A DNA stretch of 64,000 bases, from positions 744,001-808,000 of the forward strand of contig NZ_CP107020.1 of assembly GCF_025725725.1 (NCBI RefSeq). Reading direction: 5' to 3'. The notes beneath the pieces were generated by a model. It was given only the letters and a program-made list of their open reading frames with translations. It was not told the origin of the DNA and did no database searches. Positions within the stretch are counted from its first letter, which is position 1; every line of letters begins with the position of its first letter. Shown piece after piece: positions 42,862 through 51,142 of this stretch. The DNA comes from Brachybacterium huguangmaarense. Its GTDB lineage: Bacteria; Actinomycetota; Actinomycetes; Actinomycetales; Dermabacteraceae. Made by a program: the position numbers and the translations under genes.

Positions 42862-44766
42862 ATGCTCACGCCGATGGCCCGCCTGTGGCAGACCGTGCGT
42901 CCGATCCGCTGGCGACTGTTCGGCGGCCTGCTCAGCGCCATGACGGCGTCGATCGTCTCCCTGCTGATCCCGCAGGTGCTCGAGGCGATGATCAACCGCC
43001 TGAACACCTCGGCCACCTCCGCCACGGTGCTCACGGCCGGCGCGATCGTGCTGGGCCTGGGCCTGATCGAGGCCGGCCTGATCTGGGCCCGCCGCATCTT
43101 CGCGGTCATCCCTGCCACGCAGGCGGAGAAGGACATGCGCGTCCGCTTCTACGCGAAGGTGCAGGACATGCCGGTGGCCTTCCATGACCGCTGGGGCTCC
43201 GGGCAGCTGCTCTCGCGCGTCATGAGCGACATCAACGCCATCCGCCGCTGGGTCGCCTTCGGCATGATCATGATGGTGACGAGCGCGGTCACGATCGTCG
43301 TCGGCATCGTCCTGCTGTTCCGCTCGAGCACCCTGCTGGCCCTCGTGTTCCTGGCCGCGGCGATCCCGGTCGCGATCATCTCCTACTCCTTCAGCCGCCG
43401 CTACCACTACCTCTCGCGCCTGTCGCAGGACCAGAACGGCGACCTGGCCACGACGATCGAGCAGAGCGTGCAGGGCATCCGCGTGCTCAAGGCCTTCGGC
43501 CGCGGCCCCACCGCGCTCGAGGCGTTCAGCGGCCAGGCCGACGAGCTGCGCCGCACCGAGGTCGCCAAGGCCACCTCGATGGCGCGCTTCGACATGTCGA
43601 TGTTCATGCTCCCCGAGCTCGCGCTCGGCATCGCCCTGTTCCTGGGGCTGCACCAGACGGCCGCGGGACACATGAACGTCGGACAGCTCGCGGCCTACTT
43701 CGCGACCGCGACGCTCGTGGTGGGGCCCACGCGCTCGCTCGGCATGCTGTTCGGCCAGGCCGTGAACACGTCCACCGCGCTCGAGCGGCACTTCGAGGTG
43801 ATGGACGAGCCCAACACGATCACCTCCCCCTCCCATCCGGCGCCCGTGGACCTCTCCGCGGCCCGCGGCGACCTGCGCCTGTCGGGAGTGCACTTCCGCT
43901 ACCCCGACGCCCCCGCCACCAAGAACGACGGGCGCGAGAACCCCGACATCATCGACGGGGCGACCCTGCACGTGCGCCCGGGCGAGACGATGGCGCTCGT
44001 CGGCGTGACCGGCTGCGGCAAGTCCACCCTGCTGCAGCTCGTCCCCCGCCTGTACGACAGGACGAGCGGCTCCATCACGATCGACGGGACCGACATCCGC
44101 GACATGTCGCTCACGGACCTGCGCACCCTCACCGCGATCGCCTTCGAGGACGCCACCCTGTTCTCCGACTCGGTGCGCACCAACGTGCTGATCGGCACCG
44201 ATCCGGCTCTGCCCGCCGCGCGGCAGGAGGAGATCCTGGCCGAGGCGCTCAGCACCGCCGACGCGACGTTCGCCGAGGACCTGCCCGAGGGCGTCGACAC
44301 CCGCATCGGCGAGGAGGGCCTGAGCCTGTCCGGCGGGCAGCGCCAGCGGCTCGCCCTCGCGCGCGCCGTCGCCGCTCACCCCGCGGTCCTGCTGCTCGAC
44401 GACCCGCTCTCGGCGCTCGACACCCGCACCGAGGAGCGCGTCACCGAGCGCCTGCGCGAGGTGCTCGTCGGCACCACGACGCTCATCGTCGCGCACCGCA
44501 CCTCGACGGTCGCGCTCGCCGACCGGGTCGCGCTGATGGACCGCGGCCGGATCGTGTCCGTGGGGACCCACACCGAGCTCATGGCGTCCTCGGCGCTGTA
44601 CCGGTACGTGATCGCCAACCAGGAGCAGGAGGCCGCCCGCAACCGCGACATCGAGACGATGACGGGCGAGCTCGAGCTGCAGGCCGTGCGCGACGCCGCC
44701 CTCGCGACGATCGAGGACGGCGCCGAGGGATCGGACGCCCCTGCGACGGGAGGTGAGGCCCGATGA
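42862..44766 (+). CDS. ABC exporter half-transporter with degenerate Walker B (subunit 1)
   Basis: A 634-residue fused permease-ATPase. Six membrane helices fill residues ~20-330, followed by the ATPase with Walker A VGVTGCGKS, signature LSGGQRQR and Walker B LLLDDPLSALD. The position after Walker B that is normally the catalytic Glu is Asp here. This, with the altered signature in its partner, is the pattern of heterodimeric exporters in which one ATP site no longer turns over. The stop overlaps subunit 2 (ATGA). The substrate (drug, lipid or peptide) is unknown. Confidence 0.92.
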   Translation: MLTPMARLWQTVRPIRWRLFGGLLSAMTASIVSLLIPQVLEAMINRLNTSATSATVLTAGAIVLGLGLIEAGLIWARRIFAVIPATQAEKDMRVRFYAKVQDMPVAFHDRWGSGQLLSRVMSDINAIRRWVAFGMIMMVTSAVTIVVGIVLLFRSSTLLALVFLAAAIPVAIISYSFSRRYHYLSRLSQDQNGDLATTIEQSVQGIRVLKAFGRGPTALEAFSGQADELRRTEVAKATSMARFDMSMFMLPELALGIALFLGLHQTAAGHMNVGQLAAYFATATLVVGPTRSLGMLFGQAVNTSTALERHFEVMDEPNTITSPSHPAPVDLSAARGDLRLSGVHFRYPDAPATKNDGRENPDIIDGATLHVRPGETMALVGVTGCGKSTLLQLVPRLYDRTSGSITIDGTDIRDMSLTDLRTLTAIAFEDATLFSDSVRTNVLIGTDPALPAARQEEILAEALSTADATFAEDLPEGVDTRIGEEGLSLSGGQRQRLALARAVAAHPAVLLLDDPLSALDTRTEERVTERLREVLVGTTTLIVAHRTSTVALADRVALMDRGRIVSVGTHTELMASSALYRYVIANQEQEAARNRDIETMTGELELQAVRDAALATIEDGAEGSDAPATGGEAR

Positions 44767-46571
44767 CCGCCCCCGTCTCCGAGGAGCAGCTCGAGCAGCA
44801 GACCCTCACGGCCGAGGAGAATCGTCTCGCCCGTCAGCGCTCGCTGCGCCTGCTCGGCGAGCTGCTGCGTCCGGTGCGCGCGAAGTTCGTGCTCATGTCC
44901 GTCATGGTGGTCGTCGCGCAGCTCGCGGTCGTCGCCGGCCCCGCGATCATCGCGTGGGGCATCGACCACGCCCTGCCCGCCCTGCTCGCGGGCGACGGCA
45001 CCCCGGTGCTGCTCGCGACGGCCGCCCACATCGCGGCGGCGCTCGCGGGCGGGTTCCTGACCTTCGGCTACGTGCGCCAGTCCACCGTGATCGGCCAGCA
45101 GATGCTCCTCGCGCTGCGTCGGCGCGTGTTCCGCGAGACCCAGCGCCTGGACCTCGAGTTCCACGAGCGCTACACGTCCGGCCGCATCGTCTCGCGCCAG
45201 ACCTCCGACATGGAGGCGCTGCGCGAGCTGCTCGAGGGCGGCGTCGACGTCATGGTCGGCTCGAGCCTGTCGATGGTGTTCACGATCGTGCTGATCGTCG
45301 GCATGGACCCCGTGACCGGTCTGGTCATGCTCGTCATGCTCGTGCCGGGCCTGTTCCTGACGGTCTGGTTCCAGCGGCGCTCGCGCGAGGCCTACCGGGC
45401 GATCCGGACCCACTCGGCCCGCCTGATCGTGCACTTCGTCGAGGCGATGAACGGGATCCGCGCCGTCAAGGCGTTCCGCAAGGAGCCCCGCAACCTGCGC
45501 GAGTACGACACCCTGGCCCAGGACTACCGGGACGCCTCGCTCAAGTCCATCCTCATCTTCGGCATCTACCAGCCCGCGCTGCGGGTGCTCGCCAACACGA
45601 CCATCGCGGCGGTGCTCGTGGTCGGCGGCTTCCGGGTGCTGCAGGGGGATCTGCAGGTGGGCGTGCTGGTGGCCCTCGTGCTGTACTCGCGGCGGTTCTT
45701 CCAGCCCATCGACGACATCGCGAACTTCTACAACTCGTTCCAGAGCGCCGTCGCGGCGCTCGAGAAGATCGCCGCGCTGCTGGCCGAGGTGCCTGCGATC
45801 CGCGATCCGGAGAAGCCCGTGCGCCTCGAGCGCGCCCGCGGGCAGGTGGACCTGGTCGACGCGTCGTTCCGGTACACGGCCGAGGGTCCTCTCGTGCTGC
45901 AGCCGACGGACCTCGCGATCCCGGCGGGCCAGACCGTCGCGCTCGTCGGCCAGACCGGTGCGGGCAAGTCCACGATCGCCAAGCTGGTCTCGCGCTTCTA
46001 CGACCCCACCGAGGGGCGGGTCGAGCTCGACGAGGTGGATCTGCGCGATCTGACGTCGAGCGACCTCACGCGCAACATCGTGATGGTCACCCAGGAGGCG
46101 TACCTGTTCTCCGGGACCGTGGCCGACAACATCGAGCTGGGGCGCCCCGGCGCCTCGCGCGAGGAGATCGAGGCGGCGGCCGATGCGATCGGCGCGGGCG
46201 CGTTCATCCGCGAGCTGCCCGACGGCTTCGACACCGACGTCAACAAGCGCGGCGGTCGCGTGAGCGCGGGCCAGCGCCAGCTCATCTCGTTCGCGCGCGC
46301 CTTCCTCGCGGATCCGGCGGTGCTGATCCTCGATGAGGCCACGAGCTCGCTCGACATCCCGTCCGAGCGCCAGGTGCAGGAGGGGCTCACCCATCTGCTC
46401 GGGCGCCGCACGGCCGTCATCATCGCCCACCGCCTGACCACCGTGATGATCGCCGACCGTGTGCTCGTGGTGCACGACGGACGGGTCGTCGAGGACGGCT
46501 CCCCCGCCGAGCTCGTCGCCTCCGGCGGCCGCTTCGCGGCGCTCTACCAGGCCTGGCAGGACTCGCTGTAG
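44763..46571 (+). CDS. ABC exporter half-transporter with altered signature motif (subunit 2)
   Basis: A 602-residue fused permease-ATPase. The membrane domain spans residues ~30-330. The ATPase has Walker A VGQTGAGKS, Walker B LILDEATSSLD with the catalytic Glu, and the H-loop IAHRLTT. The signature reads RVSAGQRQ instead of LSGGQ. Since the signature of one subunit works with the Walker motifs of the other, this degenerate signature faces subunit 1's degenerate Walker B, leaving one full and one crippled ATP site. It begins in a 4-base overlap with subunit 1. Confidence 0.92.
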   Translation: MTAPVSEEQLEQQTLTAEENRLARQRSLRLLGELLRPVRAKFVLMSVMVVVAQLAVVAGPAIIAWGIDHALPALLAGDGTPVLLATAAHIAAALAGGFLTFGYVRQSTVIGQQMLLALRRRVFRETQRLDLEFHERYTSGRIVSRQTSDMEALRELLEGGVDVMVGSSLSMVFTIVLIVGMDPVTGLVMLVMLVPGLFLTVWFQRRSREAYRAIRTHSARLIVHFVEAMNGIRAVKAFRKEPRNLREYDTLAQDYRDASLKSILIFGIYQPALRVLANTTIAAVLVVGGFRVLQGDLQVGVLVALVLYSRRFFQPIDDIANFYNSFQSAVAALEKIAALLAEVPAIRDPEKPVRLERARGQVDLVDASFRYTAEGPLVLQPTDLAIPAGQTVALVGQTGAGKSTIAKLVSRFYDPTEGRVELDEVDLRDLTSSDLTRNIVMVTQEAYLFSGTVADNIELGRPGASREEIEAAADAIGAGAFIRELPDGFDTDVNKRGGRVSAGQRQLISFARAFLADPAVLILDEATSSLDIPSERQVQEGLTHLLGRRTAVIIAHRLTTVMIADRVLVVHDGRVVEDGSPAELVASGGRFAALYQAWQDSL

Positions 46572-47083
46572 AGGACGGCGGCGGGCCGGGCTGCCGGGAA
46601 TCGGGGAACAGTCCGGACCATGCGGACGGTCGCACCTCGGATGTCGGCTCACGTGGCAGGAGCCGCTCGTGCGACTGGTGAGCCGGCGTTCGGCGGCCAT
46701 TTCCGGTGACGTGCTCGCGGTCGGCGAGGTCGCTGTCGTCGACCGGATCGGCGTTCACCCAGAAGGTCGTGCGGCTCGGCCCCGTCGCCGCGCGCGTGCA
46801 TGGGCTCGAGCAGGGTGCCCGTATCCATCGAGCCGCTGGCCGACCCGTTCCCGGCCGACGCTCATGCGGCGTTCAGTATCCTGGTCATGCGTCATCCCCG
46901 GTCCGGGCCGCACGGCACGAGGGGTCCGTCGGCGCGAAGCGGAGGGCATCGGCGTCACGGATCCATGACGTCGGGCGCCGCCGCCCGCGTCGCCCGCGCC
47001 CGCCGATGGCGCGGCACGGAGCTCCGGACGCCCTGCACGGGCCGGCGGCGACGCGCACCAGGACGCCGACCGAAGGAGCATCC
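46572..47083. other. 512-bp gap, no gene recognised
   Basis: This gap lies between the ABC exporter and the antiporter genes. GGCTCAC and GTGAGCC form a small inverted pair at 46647-46684. Several frames are open over 100 codons but give no recognisable protein and are Arg-rich. It may hold the antiporter promoter or a decayed gene. I cannot tell. Confidence 0.5.
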
Positions 47084-48784
47084 ATGCTGACCATCGCACT
47101 CGTGGTCGGCATGCTCGCCATCACGGTCGCGTGCGTCGCCCTCGGCGAGCGGCTGCACCTGCCCTACCCGATCCTCATGCTCGTGGTCTCGGCAGGCATC
47201 GCCTTCATCCCCGGCATGCCGCACCTGACCGTCGCGAGCGAGGTGATCCTCCCGCTCTTCCTGCCGCCGCTCCTGTTCGCGACCGCCCAGCACACGAGCT
47301 GGGCCGTGTTCCGCGCCCGATGGCGCACGCTCGTGGTCCTCGCGCTCGGCCTCACCGCCGTCACCGCCTTCGTGGCCGCCGGCGCCGTGTGGGCGCTCGT
47401 GCCGGGCATCGGCGTGCCCCTCGCGCTCATGCTCGGGGCGATCGTGGCCCCGCCGGACCCGATCGCGGTCGAGGCGGTGGCCGGCCCTGCGCGCATGCCG
47501 CGGCGCCTGCTCACCGCGCTGCAGACCGAGGGCCTGTTCAACGACGCGATCGCCATCGTGCTGTTCCAGGCCGCGCTCGGCGCCGTCACCCGCGGCGAGC
47601 AGCTGGGGCCGATGATCGGCGTGCGCTTCGTGATCGGCGCCGTGCTCGCCGTGGGCGTCGGCTTCGCGATCGGCTGGCTGTTCCGCATGGCCGACCGGCA
47701 GGTCACGTCGCTCGCGGCGCGGACCGCCCTGGGCATCGTCGCCCCCTTCGCCGCGTACATGCTCGCCGAAGAGATCCACGCCTCGGGTGTCATCGCGGTC
47801 GTCGTCACGGCGCTCGAGACGCGTCGCAACTCCCGTCCCGAGGACGGTGAGCTGCGCATCACCCGCACCTCCTTCTGGAACGTCGCGAACCTGCTCGTGA
47901 CGGGCCTCGCGTTCGGACTCATCGGCGCCGAGCTGCGCGACGTCATCACCGACAACACCGACCTCCTGCACCTCACGGGCATCGGGCTCGCGGTCGCGGC
48001 CGTCACGATCGCGGTGCGGCTGCTGGCGATGGTGGTGCTGCACGTCGCGACGCGCGGGAGCATGAACCGCGCGCCGGTGGACTGGCGCGAGACCATCGTG
48101 CTGACCTGGTGCGGGATGCGCGGCCTCGCGACGCTGGCCCTCGCCCTCGCCATCCCCGCGAGCGTGCCGCCCGAGCACCGCACGATGATGGTGGTCGTCG
48201 CGTGCACCGTGCTCGTGGTGACGCTCGTGCCGACGGGGGCGCTCCTGCCGTGGCTGCTGCGGGTCCTGCACCTGCAGGACGACGGCCGGGCCACCCGGGA
48301 GGCGGTCGCCGAGCTCTCCCAGCGCGCGCAGGCCTCGGCGCTGACGGCCCTCAAGGAGCGCCTGCCCGAGCTGCACCTGCCCGATGAGCAGAAGCGCGCT
48401 CTGGTCAAGCGGCTCAAGCACCTGGGCCGCGACCTCGCGCCGTTCTCGACGCTCACGGGGGCGATCCCCACGGTCACCGGCGGCGCGTCGACCGAGAACA
48501 TGCCGCTGCCCGAGGTGGACCCCGAGGAGGAGCGGATGCGGCGCCAGCGCATGCGCGCGGCGCGCGATCTCGCCGTCGCGGCGCAGACCGTGGCCCTCGA
48601 CGCCGCCCGTGCCGAGGTGCTCGCCGCGCGCAGCGAGGTCGGGATCGATCCCGCGGCCGCGGACCTCGTGCTGCGGCGCCTGGACACGCGCATGATGGCG
48701 GCGCCGCCGCGACTCAAGGCCAAGCACGCCACCAAGGCCACGCCCCGAGCGCGCGGCGGTGCCGAGGGCGCGGACCGGCACTGA
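47084..48784 (+). CDS. CPA1-family Na+/H+ (or K+/H+) antiporter
   Basis: A 566-residue membrane antiporter. About twelve hydrophobic segments fill residues 1-400, with the family core PPDPIAVEAV and TEGLFNDAIAIVLF that carry the ion-binding Asp residues, and LTWCGMRGLATLALAL in a later helix. The last ~160 residues are a charged, helical cytoplasmic tail (coiled-coil-like AQASALTALKERLPELHL and RMRRQRMRAARDLAVAAQTVALDAARAEVLAARSE), typical of regulation. A GAAGGAG site precedes ATG 47084. Cation specificity cannot be read from sequence. Confidence 0.93.
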   Translation: MLTIALVVGMLAITVACVALGERLHLPYPILMLVVSAGIAFIPGMPHLTVASEVILPLFLPPLLFATAQHTSWAVFRARWRTLVVLALGLTAVTAFVAAGAVWALVPGIGVPLALMLGAIVAPPDPIAVEAVAGPARMPRRLLTALQTEGLFNDAIAIVLFQAALGAVTRGEQLGPMIGVRFVIGAVLAVGVGFAIGWLFRMADRQVTSLAARTALGIVAPFAAYMLAEEIHASGVIAVVVTALETRRNSRPEDGELRITRTSFWNVANLLVTGLAFGLIGAELRDVITDNTDLLHLTGIGLAVAAVTIAVRLLAMVVLHVATRGSMNRAPVDWRETIVLTWCGMRGLATLALALAIPASVPPEHRTMMVVVACTVLVVTLVPTGALLPWLLRVLHLQDDGRATREAVAELSQRAQASALTALKERLPELHLPDEQKRALVKRLKHLGRDLAPFSTLTGAIPTVTGGASTENMPLPEVDPEEERMRRQRMRAARDLAVAAQTVALDAARAEVLAARSEVGIDPAAADLVLRRLDTRMMAAPPRLKAKHATKATPRARGGAEGADRH

Positions 48785-48884
48785 GCCCGGCGGCGAGCAG
48801 CACGGGGCAGGAGCCGGGCTGGGGTCCCGGGGGTCGCGGGGAACCTGTCGGACACGGCGGGAAACCGCGTGCCGGGCGCCCGGC

Positions 48885-51020
48885 TCAGCGGTCCGAGGCG
48901 GCGGTGCCCGTGCCCTCGAGCTGCAGCACGGGCACGTCCACGGGGCAGAAGCCGAACACCTGGCCGTAGAAGGACAGCGACGCCTCCGTCGCCCGGATGA
49001 TCGACTTCGCCTTGCGGAAGCCGTGCTGCTCGCCGGGGAAGAGGATGTAGGCGTGCGGGATGCCCTTGGCGGCGAGCGCGTCGCGGAACATCTCGGACTG
49101 GCTGGGCGGCACGATCCGGTCCTCGTCGCCCTGCAGGAGCAGGACGGGGCAGTCGAGCTCGTCGACGTGGCTCAGCGGAGCGCGCTCGACGTACAGGTCG
49201 CGCCGCTCCGGGTAGGGGCCGACGAGCCCGTCGATGTAGCGGGACTCGAAGTCGTGGGTGTCCTTGACGAAGTTCTCGAGCTCGGCGACCCCGAAGCTCG
49301 AGACGCCCGCGCTGAAGGTGTCGGTGCGGGTCAGGCACGCCAGAGTGGTCCAGCCGCCGGCGCTGCCGCCCTCGATGCCCAGGCGCTGCGGGTCGGCGAG
49401 GCCGCGGGCCACGAGGTGCTCCATCACCGCGACCGTGTCCGCGACGTCGACGACACCCCACTGGCCCTTGAGGCGGTCGCGGTAGGCACGGCCGTAACCT
49501 GTCGAGCCGCCGTAGTTGATGTCGACGACGCCGAGCCCGCGCGAGGTGTAGTACGCGATGCCGAGCTGCAGGATCGCGGGTGCCTGGGACGTGGGGCCGC
49601 CGTGGACCTTGGCGATGACCGGGGGCTTCTCGTCGTCGGGACCCTCGATGCCCTCCTGATGCGGCGCGTAGTACACGGCGTGCACGACGCCGCCGTCCGG
49701 GAGCGGCACGTCGATCGGCTCGGGCGTGGGCAGCGCCGAAGGGTCCGGGGCGTCGCCGCGCGAGGAGCGCACGAGGCGCAGCGAGCCGAGGCGCGGGGAG
49801 TCGCCGACCGTCAGCTCGGCGAGCCAGATGCCGCGGAACGTCGTCGGCGAGGCGCCCAGGATCGCGAGGGTGCCGTCCGCGCGCATGCCGCCGACGTGCA
49901 GATCCGTCAGGGCAGTGCCGTCGGCGGGAGCGACCTCGAGCTCAGCGACGTCGCCGCTGGTCACGTCGAGGACACCGAGGTGGGTCGTGTCCGTGCCGTA
50001 CTGCACGAGCAGGTGGTCGCGGTCGAGCACGCGGTAGCTCGAGGTGCCTAGCGTCCACATGGGGGTGGCCCACTCCTGCGCCGCGTGCCGGGAGCCGGCG
50101 GCCAGCAGCGGGCTCAGGCCGTCGGAGGCGCTCCACAGGTAGGGGTTCCACCAGCCGGAGGCGTCGGAGAGGAGGGCGAGGTGCTCGGTGTCGAGCCACT
50201 CGGGCTGCAGCACCGAGGTCGAGGTGTCGCCCGTGACGACCTCGTCGGCCTGGGCGGTGCCGTCGATCAGGTCGGCGACGTGCAGCTCGGTGCCGTCCCA
50301 GGGCATCTGCGGGTGCTCCCACGTGATCCAGGCAAGGCGGCCGCCGTCGGGGCTGAGGGCCGGCGCCGCGATGAACCGCGAGGCGGGAGTGACGCGGCGG
50401 ATGGCCGAGAAGTCCTCGGCGGCTGAGCCGTCGAGCGGGACGGCGGCGAGGTAGCGCTCGATGTGCGGGACGCCGTCGGCATCCAGGTGCGGACCCTCGG
50501 GACCGCCCGTGTGGTCCTCGCAGATCCACCAGACCTCGGGGGTGCCGTCGGCCAGGGTCACGGGCGTGGGGCAGGCCCAGCGTAGCGATGGGCCGTGCGC
50601 GGTCTCGACCTCGGGACCCGACGGGGTGAGCGGGCGCGGCTCGGCGCCCTCGGTGAGGGCGTAGAGGCGCTGGTCGGCGAAGTTCACGAAGACCACGAGC
50701 GGGGCGGCATCGGCCTCCTGCTCGCCGGCCGCCGCAGTGGTGTGGGCGGGGCCGAGCACGGCCCACGAGGCACCGCCGTACTCGTGCACACGGGATCGGG
50801 CGTTCCACGGGGCCGGGAGCACGGTGACGGGTTCGCCGCCGTCCTCGGCACGGCCGGGGGTGCGCACGATGGCCTGGCGTCCGCCTTCGGCGGCGATGCC
50901 CTCGGTCCACCACAGCTGATCGCCGGCGAAGCGCGGGCCGCCCAGGGTGTTGCCGCCCGTGGCGAGCGATGCCGCGGAGATCGGGGAGGGCCAGGAACCG
51001 TACGGAAGCGTGGTGGTCAT
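48885..51020 (-). CDS. S9 family (prolyl oligopeptidase-like) peptidase
   Basis: A 711-residue cytoplasmic serine peptidase. A beta-propeller (residues ~20-430) leads to an alpha/beta-hydrolase domain with Ser553 in GGSAGGW, Asp634 in GDEDRIVPP and His666 in GEQHGF, the expected catalytic triad. Such enzymes cut short peptides, often acyl- or dipeptides. The ATG at 51020 follows TACCCT (51027-51032 on the opposite strand) by six bases, so it is probably leaderless. A perfect GCCGGGCGCCCGGC palindrome touches its stop codon. It is divergent from cas3, from which only 122 bases separate it. Confidence 0.92.
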   Translation of the reverse strand: MTTTLPYGSWPSPISAASLATGGNTLGGPRFAGDQLWWTEGIAAEGGRQAIVRTPGRAEDGGEPVTVLPAPWNARSRVHEYGGASWAVLGPAHTTAAAGEQEADAAPLVVFVNFADQRLYALTEGAEPRPLTPSGPEVETAHGPSLRWACPTPVTLADGTPEVWWICEDHTGGPEGPHLDADGVPHIERYLAAVPLDGSAAEDFSAIRRVTPASRFIAAPALSPDGGRLAWITWEHPQMPWDGTELHVADLIDGTAQADEVVTGDTSTSVLQPEWLDTEHLALLSDASGWWNPYLWSASDGLSPLLAAGSRHAAQEWATPMWTLGTSSYRVLDRDHLLVQYGTDTTHLGVLDVTSGDVAELEVAPADGTALTDLHVGGMRADGTLAILGASPTTFRGIWLAELTVGDSPRLGSLRLVRSSRGDAPDPSALPTPEPIDVPLPDGGVVHAVYYAPHQEGIEGPDDEKPPVIAKVHGGPTSQAPAILQLGIAYYTSRGLGVVDINYGGSTGYGRAYRDRLKGQWGVVDVADTVAVMEHLVARGLADPQRLGIEGGSAGGWTTLACLTRTDTFSAGVSSFGVAELENFVKDTHDFESRYIDGLVGPYPERRDLYVERAPLSHVDELDCPVLLLQGDEDRIVPPSQSEMFRDALAAKGIPHAYILFPGEQHGFRKAKSIIRATEASLSFYGQVFGFCPVDVPVLQLEGTGTAASDR

Positions 51021-51026
51021 GGGGCC

Positions 51027-51032
51027 AGGGTA
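51027..51032 (-). promoter_or_regulatory. -10 box of a likely leaderless promoter (S9 peptidase)
   Basis: TACCCT on the minus strand ends six bases before ATG 51020. Confidence 0.45.
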
Positions 51033-51106
51033 GGACGGATGGCCTGGGCGAGCATCGTTCGATGCGTTGTGCGCCGACGACGCTCGGGGCGATCGCTCAC
51101 GGCCGA

Positions 51107-51137
51107 TACCCTCGTCCGCATCCCCCCGATCGAGGAG
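51107..51137 (+). promoter_or_regulatory. -10 box and ribosome site of cas3
   Basis: GATACCCTC contains TACCCT (51107-51112), and a GAGGAGCGAC site follows, 36 bases between box and ATG 51143. Nearly the same block occurs before cse1 (TACCGT at 53984), which suggests a copied control region. Confidence 0.45.
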
Positions 51138-51142
51138 CGACG

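Noticed and set aside
46572..47083. A decayed gene between the ABC exporter and the antiporter
   Set aside because: Open frames exist, but no family-like sequence could be recognised; the case was too weak to list.
48871..48884. GCCGGGCGCCCGGC palindrome as a terminator
   Set aside because: It is a loop-free 14-mer that cannot form a normal hairpin, in very GC-rich DNA where such palindromes are expected by chance.
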